This document shows positions 1 to 6,775 of a DNA stretch of 14,127 nucleotides, piece by piece. Numbering within the stretch: position 1 is the first letter of the stretch; every line of letters begins with the position of its first letter. The stretch comes from Negativicutes bacterium. GTDB lineage: Bacteria; Bacillota_C; Negativicutes; Acidaminococcales; Acidaminococcaceae. Position numbers and translations under genes: made by a program. Where the stretch lies: contig RZYP01000042.1 in NCBI GenBank assembly GCA_009930275.1, forward strand, positions 1 to 14,127, in the 5' to 3' direction. Below the pieces are notes generated by a model. That model saw only the letters and a list, made by a program, of their open reading frames with translations, did no database searches and was not told where the DNA came from.

Positions 1-46
1 GAGTTCCGCAAAAAAACGATATCTTTATACTCAAGGATATTTATTT

Positions 47-820
47 ATGAAGGCAGTCATTCTTGCTGGTGGGCTCGGAACACGTATCTCAGAAGAAACA
101 CATCTTAAACCAAAGCCAATGATTGAAATTGGTGGAAAACCAATACTCTGGCATATAATGAAAATTTATTCATTCTATGGCGTTAATAAATTTATTATCT
201 GTTGTGGGTATAAAGGTTATATCATTAAGGAGTATTTTGCGAATTATTTTTTGCACATGTCTGATGTTACGTTTGATATGTGCAAGAATACAATGGAAGT
301 ACATCAGAACCATTGCGAGCCGTGGAGCGTTACGCTTGTGGATACTGGCCTGCACTCCATGACTGGCGGCCGACTCAGACGCGTTGCCCGATATCTAGAT
401 GCAGAGCCTTTTTGCTTCACCTATGGCGATGGCGTGGCCAATGTGGATATTGCAGCGTTGATTGCATTTCATGTCCAGAACGGTTTGTTGGCGACCATGA
501 CCGCCATTCAGCCACCGGGTCGTTATGGTGCCCTGGATATCGAAGATGAGCGCATCAAGCGCTTTCAGGAAAAGCCTAAAGGGGACGGCGGCTGGATCAA
601 TGGTGGTTTTTTTGTGTTGGACCCGAAGGTCATCGACTACATTCAGGACGACGGGACATTCTGGGAGCAGGGACCACTGGAGCAACTTGCCGCGGAGGGC
701 CAGCTAGGCGCGTATAAGCATGATGGATTTTGGCTGGCCATGGATACCCTGCGCGACAAGACAAAATTGGAAGCCCTTTGGGAAAGTGGAGATGCGCCAT
801 GGAAATTGTGGGACGAATAA
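47..820 (+). CDS. rfbF: Glucose-1-phosphate cytidylyltransferase
   Basis: Makes CDP-glucose from glucose 1-phosphate and CTP, the first committed step to CDP-linked 3,6-dideoxyhexoses, in the cytoplasm. The 257-residue product opens with the sugar-nucleotide pyrophosphorylase signature ([17 protein letters not shown], then [18 protein letters not shown]), and has the YGDGVANVD metal/nucleotide segment and the [10 protein letters not shown] and [16 protein letters not shown] stretches typical of RfbF/DdhA. Length is normal for the family. AAGGA at 33-37 lies 9 bases before the ATG. It is followed 2 bases later by rfbG and is surely in one operon with it. Oddity: bases up to about 300 are AT-rich (27% and 32% G+C in the rows at 181 and 241), and from 301 the gene is about 55% G+C, so the gene itself looks mosaic. 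Identification is firm; the mosaic reading is inference. Confidence 0.95.
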   Translation: MKAVILAGGLGTRISEETHLKPKPMIEIGGKPILWHIMKIYSFYGVNKFIICCGYKGYIIKEYFANYFLHMSDVTFDMCKNTMEVHQNHCEPWSVTLVDTGLHSMTGGRLRRVARYLDAEPFCFTYGDGVANVDIAALIAFHVQNGLLATMTAIQPPGRYGALDIEDERIKRFQEKPKGDGGWINGGFFVLDPKVIDYIQDDGTFWEQGPLEQLAAEGQLGAYKHDGFWLAMDTLRDKTKLEALWESGDAPWKLWDE

Positions 821-822
821 AC

Positions 823-1953
823 ATGGCTTCCCGCTTCAAGTGTTTCGGGGGTATCTACAGGGGCGCACGTGTTCTGGTCACCGGGCATACCGGCTTCAAG
901 GGTTCCTGGCTGTGCACTTGGCTTGCCTCCATGGGCGCGATTGTACATGGGTTTTCCTTGGAACCGGATACGCAGCCGAACCATTTCGATCTGATTGCTC
1001 CGATGCCGGGATTGCAAACCACGATCGGTGATATTCGCGACCTTTCGGCTCTGGAAAAGACCTGGACGGCCTTTCAGCCGGAAATTGTTTTTCACTTGGC
1101 GGCACAGCCATTGGTTCGGCTGTCTTATGATCAGCCCCTTGAAACCCTGCATGTCAACGTTTTGGGAACGGCGCATGTGCTTGACGTGTCCCGGAGGACG
1201 CCATCCGTGCGGGCCATGGTCCTCGTCACAAGTGACAAATGTTACGAGAATCATGAATGGGTATGGGGATATAGGGAAAATGATCCTATGGGCGGATATG
1301 ATCCGTACAGCGCATCCAAGGGATGCGCCGAGTTGGTGATTTCCGCGTACCGGACTTCTTTCTTTAACCCGAAGGACTATGGAGAAGCGCATCATACCCT
1401 ATTAGCCAGCGCTCGAGCCGGTAACGTCATCGGCGGTGGCGACTGGGGCAGGGATCGTATCGTGACGGACATCATGCTGGCCGCGCAAGGGGATTACAAG
1501 CTTCTGATCCGTAATCCCAAGGCGATTCGCCCCTGGCAGCATGTCTTGGAGCCTTTGAGTGGGTATCTATTACTGGGGCAACGACTACTCGAAGGGCACG
1601 TCGAATTCGCCGAGGGCTGGAATTTCGGTCCCAACGAACATGACGCTATTTCCGTGCTTGATGTCGTGCACCATATGCAACGAAGATGGCCGCGTATTCA
1701 GTACGAGATTTCTCCGGACAGTTCCAATCTTCACGAGGCAGGATTGTTACGCTTAGACTGCTCCAAATCGAGACAGCGCTTGAATTGGCGCGGAACTTGG
1801 TCCAATGACCAGGCCTTTTCTCAGACGGTTCAATGGTACCGGGAATTTTATGAACGGGGCCGGGTGCTGACATACGAACAACTGACTTTTTACCTGAGAG
1901 ACGCCATGGTCAAAGGTATCTCGTGGATCGAACCAGTAGACCAGAATGTTTGA
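823..1953 (+). CDS. rfbG: CDP-glucose 4,6-dehydratase
   Basis: NAD-dependent short-chain dehydrogenase that converts CDP-glucose to CDP-4-keto-6-deoxyglucose, the substrate of RfbH. Visible are the Rossmann motif TGHTGFKGSWL (Gly21, Gly24, Gly27), the HLAAQPLVRLSYDQP segment, TSDKCYENHEWVWGYREN, the YSASK catalytic motif (Tyr162, Lys166), RAGNVIGGGDW and RPWQHVLEPLSGYL, all typical of RfbG/DdhB. The frame is open from an ATG at 730, but that would overlap rfbF by 91 bases. The ATG at 823, with GGGA at 810-813 and 2 bases after the rfbF stop, gives 376 residues, close to the usual length of about 360. ATG 799 is a second possible start. The stop is followed after 13 bases by the antitoxin gene rather than directly by rfbH. 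Confidence 0.94.
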   Translation: MASRFKCFGGIYRGARVLVTGHTGFKGSWLCTWLASMGAIVHGFSLEPDTQPNHFDLIAPMPGLQTTIGDIRDLSALEKTWTAFQPEIVFHLAAQPLVRLSYDQPLETLHVNVLGTAHVLDVSRRTPSVRAMVLVTSDKCYENHEWVWGYRENDPMGGYDPYSASKGCAELVISAYRTSFFNPKDYGEAHHTLLASARAGNVIGGGDWGRDRIVTDIMLAAQGDYKLLIRNPKAIRPWQHVLEPLSGYLLLGQRLLEGHVEFAEGWNFGPNEHDAISVLDVVHHMQRRWPRIQYEISPDSSNLHEAGLLRLDCSKSRQRLNWRGTWSNDQAFSQTVQWYREFYERGRVLTYEQLTFYLRDAMVKGISWIEPVDQNV

Positions 1954-1954
1954 A

Positions 1955-1969
1955 CAGGAGAAACCCATG
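1955..1969 (+). promoter_or_regulatory. Shine-Dalgarno that sets the antitoxin start
   Basis: CAGGAG at 1955-1960 lies 6 bases before ATG 1967. An in-frame ATG at 1946 overlaps the end of rfbG and has no such site, so 1967 is the better start. There are only 13 bases between rfbG and this gene, which leaves no room for a promoter in the gap. Confidence 0.6.
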
Positions 1970-2182
1970 CAAGCCGTAAGACAGATCGTGGACCGAAAAA
2001 GCATCACTTCGGTTGATGTACCGGAAGAGTTCGGAGAACGGGTAGAAATCATTATCCTGCCACTAGTTCACGATCCGGATGCAGCAGTGGGCTCTTCCGC
2101 GCTACACGCCCTGCAAGCTCAGACTGGATTTGTCCGGCAGGTGTTGGCTGGCGAAGAAGAGGATGTGTGGAATGACATCTGA
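1967..2182 (+). CDS. Small antitoxin of a type II toxin-antitoxin pair
   Basis: A 71-residue protein directly upstream of, and overlapping by 11 bases, the MazF-like toxin domain of the next gene. This is the standard order and overlap of a type II toxin-antitoxin operon. It has an N-terminal MQAVRQIVDRK segment, a central VPEEFGERVEIIILPL segment of the kind seen in small antitoxins paired with PemK/MazF toxins, and an acidic C-terminal tail (LAGEEEDVWNDI) that would be expected to wrap on the toxin. I recognise the pattern but cannot name the family with certainty. By analogy it would bind and neutralise the toxin part of the fusion and might repress transcription, though no operator is visible. 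Its G+C matches rfbG and rfbH, so it does not look like a very recent arrival. Confidence 0.72.
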   Translation: MQAVRQIVDRKSITSVDVPEEFGERVEIIILPLVHDPDAAVGSSALHALQAQTGFVRQVLAGEEEDVWNDI

Positions 2183-3782
2183 GTATACCGGGACGATTTT
2201 CAAAATCATTTTTCCGTTCACGGATTTGAGCGGTAATAAGGCCAGGCCGGCTTTGGCCTTGTCCGAGCCGGACCAGCGCGGCGACATGACCTTTGCGTTC
2301 ATCACCACCAAGCAAAGCCATGCTGGCGGAGCCGTGATCGATGTGCCGGATGGTTTGTTGCCCTTTGCCTCGCATCTTCATCTGGATAAAATTTTTCTGT
2401 TGAATCGCAGCCTGATGCAAAAGCCCATTGCTCAAGCGCCTCCGGATTTTCTGGAGAAAGTCTTGAAGGAACTCACCCTGCTGGATGTTGCTCGCTATTA
2501 CCGGCAGGTTCATGCACCGCGTGCATCCCGGCCGTTTGTGCCGGGTCAGACCAGGGTGAATTATGCCGGTCGCGTGTTTGATGACACGGAACTCAGGCAT
2601 TTGGTGGATGCGTCCCTGGAGTTCTGGCTGACGTATGGTCGTTTTTCCAGGCAATTCGAACAGAAGTTGTCGGAGTATCTTGGAATTCCATATGTCTTTC
2701 TGGTCAATTCCGGGTCCTCCGCTAATCTGCTGGCGTTCATGGCCCTGACTTCGCCACTGCTTAAGGAACGGGCAATTCAGCGAGGCAATGAAATTATCAC
2801 TGTGGCTGCTTGTTTTCCGACCACGGTTGCGCCCATCGTGCAGTACGGCGCTGTGCCTGTATTTGTGGATATGGATTTGGCGAGTTGCAACGTCGATGTC
2901 AGTCAGTTGGATGCCGCTTTGTCCTCCAAGACCAAGGCCGTCATGCTGGCGCATACATTGGGCAATCCCTTTGATATCCAGGCGGTCAAAGCCTTTTGTG
3001 ACAATCACGGGCTGTGGCTGATCGAAGACAATTGCGACGCGCTCGGTTCCAGGTACCTTGGGCAATACACGGGGACATGGGGCCATATCGGTACTTCAAG
3101 TTTTTACCCGCCGCACCACATGACCATGGGTGAAGGCGGGGCCATCTACACTGCGGATAAAGTACTTAGGAAAATCATTCTCTCCATGCGCGATTGGGGC
3201 CGTGATTGCTGGTGTGAGAGTGGTGTGGACAATACTTGCGGATGTCGGTTTTCCAAGCAGTATGGCTCACTGCCTTTTGGGTATGACCATAAGTACGTGT
3301 ACAGCCACTTTGGGTACAACCTGAAACCCACGGATCTGCAGGCAGCCATAGGATGTGCGCAACTGGAGAAGCTGGAGATGTTTTCTGCCAAAAGACGGGA
3401 AAATTTTCGACTCGTGCGCGACGGATTGGAAGATCTGCGGCATATCTTTCATCTTCCGCAGGCAACGTCAGGTAGCGATCCCAGTTGGTTTGGTTTTTTT
3501 CTGACGTTGCGGGATGGCGTTGCATTTACGCGTAATCAGCTGGTGAGGCATCTGGAAGCGGCCAACATCCAGACCAGAAATCTGTTCGCGGGGAATATTA
3601 CACGCCATCCGTGCTTTACGGGGCTTGTGTCGGGACGGGATTACAAAATTATTGGAGAATTGTCGGTTACGGACAAAATCATGAATGATGGTTTTTGGAT
3701 TGGAGTGTATCCGGGGATGGGTCAGGAGGTAGTGCAGTACATGCTCGACACTTTCAGAAGTTTTGTGCGTCCGGAGAAATAG
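2172..3782 (+). CDS. rfbH: PemK/MazF toxin fused to CDP-4-keto-6-deoxyglucose 3-dehydratase (RfbH, E1)
   Basis: A 536-residue two-part protein in one uninterrupted frame. Residues 1 to about 97 are a PemK/MazF-type endoribonuclease: FPFTDLSGNKARPALALS, then FAFITTKQ. Arg25 and Thr45 sit where MazF proteins carry their catalytic Arg and Thr, followed by the LHLDKIFLLNRSL strand and a helix. Residues from about 98 to 536 are RfbH, with the family's normal length of about 437-440. This part keeps the serine-rich SGSSANLLAFMAL, the SFYPPHHMTMGEGG motif in which His315 replaces the PLP lysine of ordinary aminotransferases, and the iron-sulfur pattern C-x57-C-x1-C-x7-C (Cys288, 346, 348, 356). RfbH removes the 3-OH with electrons from an E3 reductase. 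The start at 2172 has AGGA at 2160-2163, and the upstream ATG 2079 lies wholly inside the antitoxin. The RfbH part is certain. The toxin part is well supported by motifs and by the antitoxin next door, but activity is unknown. Confidence 0.9.
   Translation: MTSEYTGTIFKIIFPFTDLSGNKARPALALSEPDQRGDMTFAFITTKQSHAGGAVIDVPDGLLPFASHLHLDKIFLLNRSLMQKPIAQAPPDFLEKVLKELTLLDVARYYRQVHAPRASRPFVPGQTRVNYAGRVFDDTELRHLVDASLEFWLTYGRFSRQFEQKLSEYLGIPYVFLVNSGSSANLLAFMALTSPLLKERAIQRGNEIITVAACFPTTVAPIVQYGAVPVFVDMDLASCNVDVSQLDAALSSKTKAVMLAHTLGNPFDIQAVKAFCDNHGLWLIEDNCDALGSRYLGQYTGTWGHIGTSSFYPPHHMTMGEGGAIYTADKVLRKIILSMRDWGRDCWCESGVDNTCGCRFSKQYGSLPFGYDHKYVYSHFGYNLKPTDLQAAIGCAQLEKLEMFSAKRRENFRLVRDGLEDLRHIFHLPQATSGSDPSWFGFFLTLRDGVAFTRNQLVRHLEAANIQTRNLFAGNITRHPCFTGLVSGRDYKIIGELSVTDKIMNDGFWIGVYPGMGQEVVQYMLDTFRSFVRPEK
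2453..2465 (+). promoter_or_regulatory. Possible internal ribosome binding site and TTG start for stand-alone RfbH
   Basis: GGAGAAAGTCTTG within the fusion gene: GGAG at 2453-2456, then a TTG codon at 2463 (residue 98) with 6 bases between. Initiation here would give a 439-residue protein beginning LKELTLLDVARYYRQVHAPR, which is where RfbH proteins normally begin. The spacing and position are seen in the sequence; use as a start is inference. Confidence 0.35.
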
Positions 3783-3788
3783 CGCGTC

Positions 3789-4661
3789 ATGCAAGCTCAG
3801 CCTCGGAAGAAAATTCTGCTGACTGGCGCTACTGGTTTTTTGGGCAGCCATCTCCTTCGGGCTTTTTTGAAAAAAAACTGGGGCGTCATCATTATCAAAC
3901 GGAGTTTCTCCAATACTCATCGGATTCTTGACTTGCTCCCCCAGATCAAGACTTTCGATATTGATATCAGCCCGTTGGAGTTGGTCTTCGAACAAAATGC
4001 AGCGTTCGATGCCGTGGTCCATACCGCCACCTGTTACGGACGACACGGCGAGTCTGCTTGCCAAGTTATGGACGCCAACCTCGGCTTTCCACTTAAACTT
4101 CTTGAAACAGCCACTTTTTTTAATACAGCCACTTTTTTTAATACAGCCTCTATCCTCTATCCCTATCTGAACCATTATGCCCTTTCCAAAAGTCAGTTCG
4201 AGGACTGGGGTCGGGTGTTTGCCAAGCAGGATAGGATCGACTTTGTGAATCTCAAATTGGAGCATATGTATGGCCCTGGTGATGATCCTTCCAAGTTTAC
4301 GACCTTCATCTTTGAGCGCTTGAAAAATAACGCGCCGCAGATCGAGCTGACTCCTGGGGCGCAGAAACGGGATTTTATTTATATCGATGATGTGGTGGAG
4401 GCATACGTGGTGCTGCTGGAGACGCAGTGCGAAAAGGCCGGGTTTTCCGAATATGAGATAGGAAGCGGGGAGGCCGTTTCCATTCGTGAATTTGTGGAGA
4501 CAGCCAAGAACGTTTCTGGTGCGGGAACGGAATTGCTTTTCGGTGCCAGAAAATATCGGGAGCATGAGATCATGTTTTCTCAAGCGGATATCCAGGCGCT
4601 TCAAAACTGCGGGTGGAAACCTCAAGTTCCCTTAAGCACGGGTATTTTGAAATCATTGTAG
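3789..4661 (+). CDS. rfbS: CDP-3,6-dideoxyhexulose 4-reductase, paratose/abequose synthase family
   Basis: NAD(P)-dependent extended short-chain dehydrogenase expected to reduce the 4-keto group of CDP-3,6-dideoxyhexulose. It has TGATGFLGS (Gly13, Gly16, Gly19), [12 protein letters not shown], the YALSK catalytic motif (Tyr130, Lys134), [32 protein letters not shown] and [16 protein letters not shown]. These stretches match what I recall of RfbS (CDP-paratose synthase), and the LEHMYGPGD and [10 protein letters not shown] parts also match RfbJ (CDP-abequose synthase). The rfbE epimerase next door acts on CDP-paratose, so RfbS is the better call. The 290-residue length is normal. It starts 6 bases after rfbH, with GGAG at 3773-3776. 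An 18-base direct duplication, described separately, lies just before the catalytic Tyr. Which stereochemistry is made cannot be read from sequence alone. Confidence 0.87.
   Translation: MQAQPRKKILLTGATGFLGSHLLRAFLKKNWGVIIIKRSFSNTHRILDLLPQIKTFDIDISPLELVFEQNAAFDAVVHTATCYGRHGESACQVMDANLGFPLKLLETATFFNTATFFNTASILYPYLNHYALSKSQFEDWGRVFAKQDRIDFVNLKLEHMYGPGDDPSKFTTFIFERLKNNAPQIELTPGAQKRDFIYIDDVVEAYVVLLETQCEKAGFSEYEIGSGEAVSIREFVETAKNVSGAGTELLFGARKYREHEIMFSQADIQALQNCGWKPQVPLSTGILKSL
4107..4162 (+). repeat. In-frame 18-bp tandem duplication plus 7-bp tandem repeat inside rfbS
   Basis: ACAGCCACTTTTTTTAAT occurs twice head to tail at 4107-4124 and 4125-4142, followed by a further partial copy ACAGCC at 4143-4148 and then TCTATCC twice at 4149-4155 and 4156-4162. 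The protein therefore reads TATFFN at residues 107-112 and again at 113-118. Both 18-bp copies are identical and each contains a run of seven T. Gain or loss of one copy keeps the frame, while slippage in a T run would break it. Confidence 0.9.
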
Positions 4662-4668
4662 GAATATC

Positions 4669-5688
4669 ATGAAATATCTCATTACAGGTGGATGCGGATT
4701 TTTAGGAAGTAATCTTGCGGCTGAAGTGCTGACACGTGGTGAAGAGCTTGCCGTTTTCGATAATCTTTCACGCTTCGGTGCCGAACAGAATCTTGCCTGG
4801 CTCCGTTCCCAAGGAGAATTTCTTTTTCAGTATGGCGATATCCGAGACCCTTTTGCTGTTGCCCGACTGGTCAAGGAGTTTCGTCCGAATATTATTTTTC
4901 ATCTTGCTGGCCAGGTGGCCATGACTACTTCAATTGCTAATCCCCGTCTCGATTTTGAAATCAATGCACTGGGTACCCTTAATGTGCTTGAGGCCGTGCG
5001 AGAGCATTGTCCTGAATGCGGCATCTTGTACTCATCAACCAATAAGGTCTTTGGGGATTTGGAATATCTGGAGTATGAAGAAACCCCAACGCGCTACGTG
5101 GTGCCATCGCATCCTAATGGTTTTGATGAAAGCACATTGCTTGATTTTCATTCTCCGTATGGCTGCTCAAAAGGGGCCGCAGATCAGTATCTTCTTGACT
5201 ATCATCGAATTTTTGGACTGAAAACCGTCGTTTTCCGGCATTCTTCTATGTATGGCGGGCGGCAATTCGCAACAATTGATCAAGGGTGGGTTGGATGGTT
5301 TTGTCAGAAAGCAGTTGAGACAAAGAAAGGGGTATTAAGAGATCCTTTTACAATTTTCGGAAATGGAAAGCAGGTGCGTGACTTGTTGTTTGCAAGTGAT
5401 ACGGTAAATTTGTATCTTGCTGCTGCGGATAAAATCAACAAACTATCTGGACAAGTATTCTGTGTAGGCGGCGGACAGGAAAATTCATCATCACTGCTAG
5501 AGCTTTTTGATTTTTTGGAAAGAGAACTTGAGGTCAAAATGATATATAAACAAATGCCTCCGCGTGAAAGTGATCAGAAAGTATTTGTCGCGAATAATGA
5601 AAAGGCAAAAGAGATGATAGGCTGGTGGGCTATTGTGAGCAAAGAGGCTGGGATTAGAAAAATGGTAACATGGGCTAATGGGCAGTAA
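4669..5688 (+). CDS. rfbE: CDP-paratose 2-epimerase (tyvelose epimerase)
   Basis: Inverts C2 of CDP-paratose to give CDP-tyvelose. The 339-residue product carries [15 protein letters not shown] (NAD binding), [66 protein letters not shown], and [20 protein letters not shown] followed by [11 protein letters not shown]. These are hallmark stretches of RfbE rather than of UDP-galactose epimerases. The catalytic residues Thr124, Tyr164 and Lys168 fall at the same numbers I recall for the Salmonella Typhi enzyme, which supports the start chosen. AGGA at 4660-4663 is 5 bases before the ATG. It lies 7 bases after rfbS and runs directly into the next gene with no gap. G+C begins to fall along this gene toward the AT-rich island. 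This is the gene that specifies tyvelose as the product. Confidence 0.94.
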   Translation: MKYLITGGCGFLGSNLAAEVLTRGEELAVFDNLSRFGAEQNLAWLRSQGEFLFQYGDIRDPFAVARLVKEFRPNIIFHLAGQVAMTTSIANPRLDFEINALGTLNVLEAVREHCPECGILYSSTNKVFGDLEYLEYEETPTRYVVPSHPNGFDESTLLDFHSPYGCSKGAADQYLLDYHRIFGLKTVVFRHSSMYGGRQFATIDQGWVGWFCQKAVETKKGVLRDPFTIFGNGKQVRDLLFASDTVNLYLAAADKINKLSGQVFCVGGGQENSSSLLELFDFLERELEVKMIYKQMPPRESDQKVFVANNEKAKEMIGWWAIVSKEAGIRKMVTWANGQ

Positions 5689-6633
5689 ATGATAGATCTT
5701 CTGATTCCGACATATAATCGTGAGCAGGATTTGATTGCGAATATTAAGCATCTGAATGATTTGATTGTAAAAGAAAAAATTGTTGAGCATTTTAGGATTC
5801 TAGTTTCTGATAATTGTTCTGTAGATAATACTTGGAGGCGTCTTAATGAATGTGCTTTAGCGGTGGAACTAGTTCTTTTTAAGCAAAACAACAACATTGG
5901 TCTTGAAAGAAATGCTGTTTTCCTTTTACAAAAATCGACATCAGAGTATATAATGTATATTGGCGATGATGATTATTTGCCGGTAGGGTATTTGGCATTT
6001 ATAGTTAGAAGTATTTCTTTGAATGATAGGCTGTCTGTGATTATTCCTGGTTATCAGGGGGTTTTCGAAGGAGGGCGTGTTGAAGATCATCGTATTGAAA
6101 ATTTTGAAATTAGAAAATTTAGTCCTGGAATTATGTCGTCAATAATGCTTGCCCCATTTGGGCATCAACTAAGTGGGCTTCTCCTCCGAAGTGAAAGCCT
6201 TCTTGACAATTATTTACGATTTGAGAAGTATAGGAATATTTACCCGTTTATATATTTTGTTGCAATAAATGCTTACAGAGGTCCATCGATATATGTGCCA
6301 AAATTTAAAGTTTCCGTTACGCAGACAAATAGCAAGGATTGGAAATATGATGAATCAGGCCTGCTAGCGGAAATATTTAAGAATTATAATATATTGTTTC
6401 CTTGTAATCCTTTGATTCGCGCGGTGTACGCCATGTATTTTGTAAACAAGCAGGGGCTATGGCGCTTAAGGGTAAGTAAACGAATTTATAATTCCATGGA
6501 AGCGGTGCGTCATATTTGGAGTGTTGAAAGTGTTGATGTATTAATAAAGATCTTAATGCCAGTCATGCTTATTCTTTTGTATTTTAAGTTTTTGATTGTT
6601 TTTTCAAAAAACAAAATTCTAAAATTTTTGTGA
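5689..6633 (+). CDS. Family 2 glycosyltransferase
   Basis: A 314-residue inverting glycosyltransferase with the GT-A start LLIPTYNREQDL, then SDNCSVDNT, NNNIGLERNAVFL and the metal-binding triplet in YIGDDDYLP (Asp93-95). A hydrophobic stretch near residues 284-306 (MPVMLILLYFKFLIVF region) may anchor it to the inner membrane. Its ATG directly follows the rfbE stop, so translation is probably coupled. The position right after the tyvelose pathway makes it a candidate for adding the dideoxyhexose branch, as the family 2 enzyme WbaV does in Salmonella. That is inference from position and family, and no substrate can be read from the sequence. AT-rich, like the genes that follow. Confidence 0.85.
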   Translation: MIDLLIPTYNREQDLIANIKHLNDLIVKEKIVEHFRILVSDNCSVDNTWRRLNECALAVELVLFKQNNNIGLERNAVFLLQKSTSEYIMYIGDDDYLPVGYLAFIVRSISLNDRLSVIIPGYQGVFEGGRVEDHRIENFEIRKFSPGIMSSIMLAPFGHQLSGLLLRSESLLDNYLRFEKYRNIYPFIYFVAINAYRGPSIYVPKFKVSVTQTNSKDWKYDESGLLAEIFKNYNILFPCNPLIRAVYAMYFVNKQGLWRLRVSKRIYNSMEAVRHIWSVESVDVLIKILMPVMLILLYFKFLIVFSKNKILKFL

Positions 6634-6775
6634 CTATATAGAATTTTTTCTTTAAAGTGTTTTATCTGGAAGGCTGTTCTATGTAGAAAATATGATAAAT
6701 TTACATTTTGACTTTTTGTGATTAAAAAAAATACTTTGTTTAAAGATTTTTTTCTGGGGATTAGTGTAGCTTTCA
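6634..6775. other. AT-rich intergenic gap between glycosyltransferase and flippase
   Basis: The only sizeable gap in the window (142 bases), made mostly of A and T runs. I see no coding region. It contains a possible promoter (listed separately) and GGGGA at 6756-6760, which is 15 bases before the flippase ATG and thus far for a ribosome binding site. Confidence 0.6.
6708..6735 (+). promoter_or_regulatory. Possible sigma-70-type promoter before the flippase gene
   Basis: TTGACT at 6708-6713 (5 of 6 to TTGACA), 16 bases, then AATACT at 6730-6735 (4 of 6 to TATAAT), about 40 bases before the flippase ATG. In such AT-rich DNA chance matches are frequent, so this is only a candidate. Confidence 0.28.

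Noticed and set aside
730..822. Upstream ATG extending rfbG by 31 residues
   Set aside because: It would overlap rfbF by 91 bases and adds sequence not seen in RfbG proteins; ATG 823 fits family length and has GGGA upstream.
643..1395. Minus-strand frame of 250 codons opposite rfbF and rfbG
   Set aside because: Both rfbF and rfbG are certain genes on the other strand and this frame shows no domain.
2079..2171. Upstream ATG extending the toxin-RfbH fusion by 31 residues
   Set aside because: The extension lies entirely inside the antitoxin gene, shows no toxin-like sequence, and the ATG at 2172 has a proper ribosome binding site and the standard overlap.
2052..3086. Long open frame on the minus strand (344 codons)
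   Set aside because: It is antisense to the toxin-rfbH fusion, is rich in His, Arg and Gln as expected for a shadow frame, and has no family resemblance.
3468..4625. Long open frame on the minus strand (385 codons)
   Set aside because: It lies opposite rfbH and rfbS, has no recognisable motif, and its repetitive [11 protein letters not shown] segment is just the reverse of the 18-bp repeat in rfbS.
6613..6647. Inverted repeat AAAATTCT / AGAATTTT as a terminator after the family 2 transferase
   Set aside because: The stem is 8 bp with a single G:C-type pair, the loop is 19 bases and it straddles the stop codon, so it is expected by chance in AT-rich DNA.
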